Shown here piece after piece: positions 21,851-22,442 of a DNA stretch of 22,442 nt. The stretch's first letter is position 1, and the number at the start of each line of letters is the position of its first letter. Both the position numbers and the translations under genes were made by a program. Below the pieces are notes generated by a model. The model was not told the origin of the DNA. It made no database searches and was given only the letters and a program-made list of their open reading frames with translations. The DNA lies in NCBI GenBank assembly GCA_047615875.1, contig JBLHGU010000076.1, positions 1-22,442 of the forward strand. Reading direction: 5' to 3'. This stretch comes from JBLHGU01 sp047615875 (GTDB lineage: Bacteria; Pseudomonadota; Gammaproteobacteria; Arenicellales; CAJQKF01).

Positions 21851-22442
21851 ATGCTATTTTTTCGTTTCTTTATGACGCTGCTTATCATTAGCCTTATCCC
21901 GGTATCAGCTAATCTGTATCAGCTTTGGCAAACTCAGCTACGTACTCAGGATAAGGTAGAACAAACCCTTATAACTACCGCAAACTCGATAGTTTCGGAT
22001 GTCGATCACTGGGTGGAACTTAATTTAAGATCCTCCGGTCTGGTAGCTAAAACGTCGCAAATTCAATCCATGGATCAAGCCCAGCAAGTGCCGATTCTGA
22101 AAGCTACAGATGACACTTTTGAATGGTCATATGCTGCGTTTACAACTGACCTTGAAGGACAGGCAATTGCCCGAAGTGATGGTAAGGCGCTTAAATACTA
22201 TGGTGATCGTGAATACGTTCGCGCCATTCTAAATGGCGATAAAGTCGGCCAGCAGGTTCTGATCAGCCGTGTTAACGGCAAGCCAGCACTTTGCCTTTCA
22301 ATTCCTATTTTCCGCGGCGAAAGACTCACGGGAACTCTGGTGCAATGTTCCAAGCTAGTCGAGATTTCCGAGGCGGTTGCAGCGATCAAGATTGGCGATA
22401 CTGGTTATGCGCGTCTGATCGACAACAAACGTCGATTGATCG
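21851..22442 (+). CDS. Cache-domain sensor protein, N-terminal part (3' end outside window)
   Basis: The first 197 codons of a sensor. An N-terminal membrane helix (FFMTLLIISLIPVSANLY, 6-23) is followed by an extracytoplasmic region of the dCache type: a long helix with DKVEQTLITTANSIVSDVDHWVE, then FEWSYAAFTTDLEGQAIARSDG, YYGDREYVRAILNGDKVGQQVL and IGDTGYARLIDNKRRLI. These are the standard strands of a periplasmic ligand-binding Cache fold as found in histidine kinases, chemoreceptors and cyclic-di-GMP enzymes. The output domain lies beyond the window, so the class is unknown. The start is supported by AGGAG 8 bases upstream (21838-21842). Confidence 0.9.
   Translation, partial: MLFFRFFMTLLIISLIPVSANLYQLWQTQLRTQDKVEQTLITTANSIVSDVDHWVELNLRSSGLVAKTSQIQSMDQAQQVPILKATDDTFEWSYAAFTTDLEGQAIARSDGKALKYYGDREYVRAILNGDKVGQQVLISRVNGKPALCLSIPIFRGERLTGTLVQCSKLVEISEAVAAIKIGDTGYARLIDNKRRLI

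Noticed and set aside
1..22442. Kinase C-terminus at the left edge and sensor N-terminus at the right edge as one gene split by an insertion
   Set aside because: Twenty kilobases of ordinary operons lie between, there are no direct repeats, integrase or att-like ends, and both parts simply run off the window.
1..22442. Defence system, prophage, CRISPR array, tRNA or rRNA
   Set aside because: No nuclease, integrase, capsid, regularly spaced repeats or structural RNA pattern was found on either strand.

Overview
The window looks like a stretch of a gammaproteobacterial chromosome. The evidence is a periplasmic, respiratory (NAD-independent) formate dehydrogenase locus whose gene set resembles the fdh loci of Shewanella-type bacteria, GTG and TTG starts next to ATG, ordinary Shine-Dalgarno sites, and two sigma-54 type promoters. 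No rRNA, tRNA, CRISPR array, insertion sequence or phage gene was seen. Genus cannot be fixed from the sequence alone.

Layout. (1) 1-1701: the C-terminal half of a sensor histidine kinase, then a Tat-exported Rieske-like protein. (2) 1698-3400, minus strand: a DNA-binding regulator with a periplasmic-binding-protein-like domain, followed 20 bp later by an exported ankyrin-repeat protein. (3) 3401-3671: a divergent regulatory region with a GGACAAWTTGTCTC dyad, a perfect 20-bp palindrome and a textbook -24/-12 promoter. (4) 3672-6369: DUF3305, DUF3306 and a multi-cluster ferredoxin-like protein, coupled by overlapping stop/start codons. (5) 6370-13444: a second -24/-12 promoter with a second copy of the GGACAAWTTGTCTC dyad, then a TorD-like chaperone, a small Tat-signal protein, fdhA, fdhB, fdhC, fdhD and a DUF6494 protein. 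Hairpins after the chaperone, after fdhB and after fdhC may set different expression levels. (6) 13464-15625, minus strand: an MFS transporter and an EamA-type transporter. (7) 15725-17130: an aspartyl/asparaginyl-hydroxylase-like 2-oxoglutarate oxygenase and a short-chain dehydrogenase-like protein lacking the usual Tyr. (8) 17167-21506, minus strand: a decayed TTC38-like TPR gene, a DUF3144-like protein, a zinc-ribbon methyltransferase, a GIDE-domain membrane protein, lemA, and a DUF4388-like protein. (9) 21851-end: the N-terminus of a Cache-domain sensor.

How the genes work together. FdhA oxidises formate in the periplasm at a Mo/W-bis-MGD centre that uses Cys, not selenocysteine. Electrons pass through the four [4Fe-4S] clusters of FdhB to the membrane cytochrome b FdhC and then to quinone. 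The TorD-like protein and FdhD handle folding, cofactor insertion and sulfuration before Tat export. The DUF3305, DUF3306 and ferredoxin-like proteins are conserved companions of such loci with no settled function. The two near-identical -24/-12 promoters with the shared dyad suggest that the accessory and structural operons are switched on together by an enhancer-binding protein not present in this window.

Most notable: the paired sigma-54 promoters with shared and private palindromes; a Rieske-like protein with Glu where the second His ligand should be; fdhD lacking a standard start codon for its conserved N-terminus; a 36-bp perfect palindrome inside the lemA 3' end; and a TTC38-type pseudogene that still has its ribosome binding site. 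I found no wholly new defence or mobile system.
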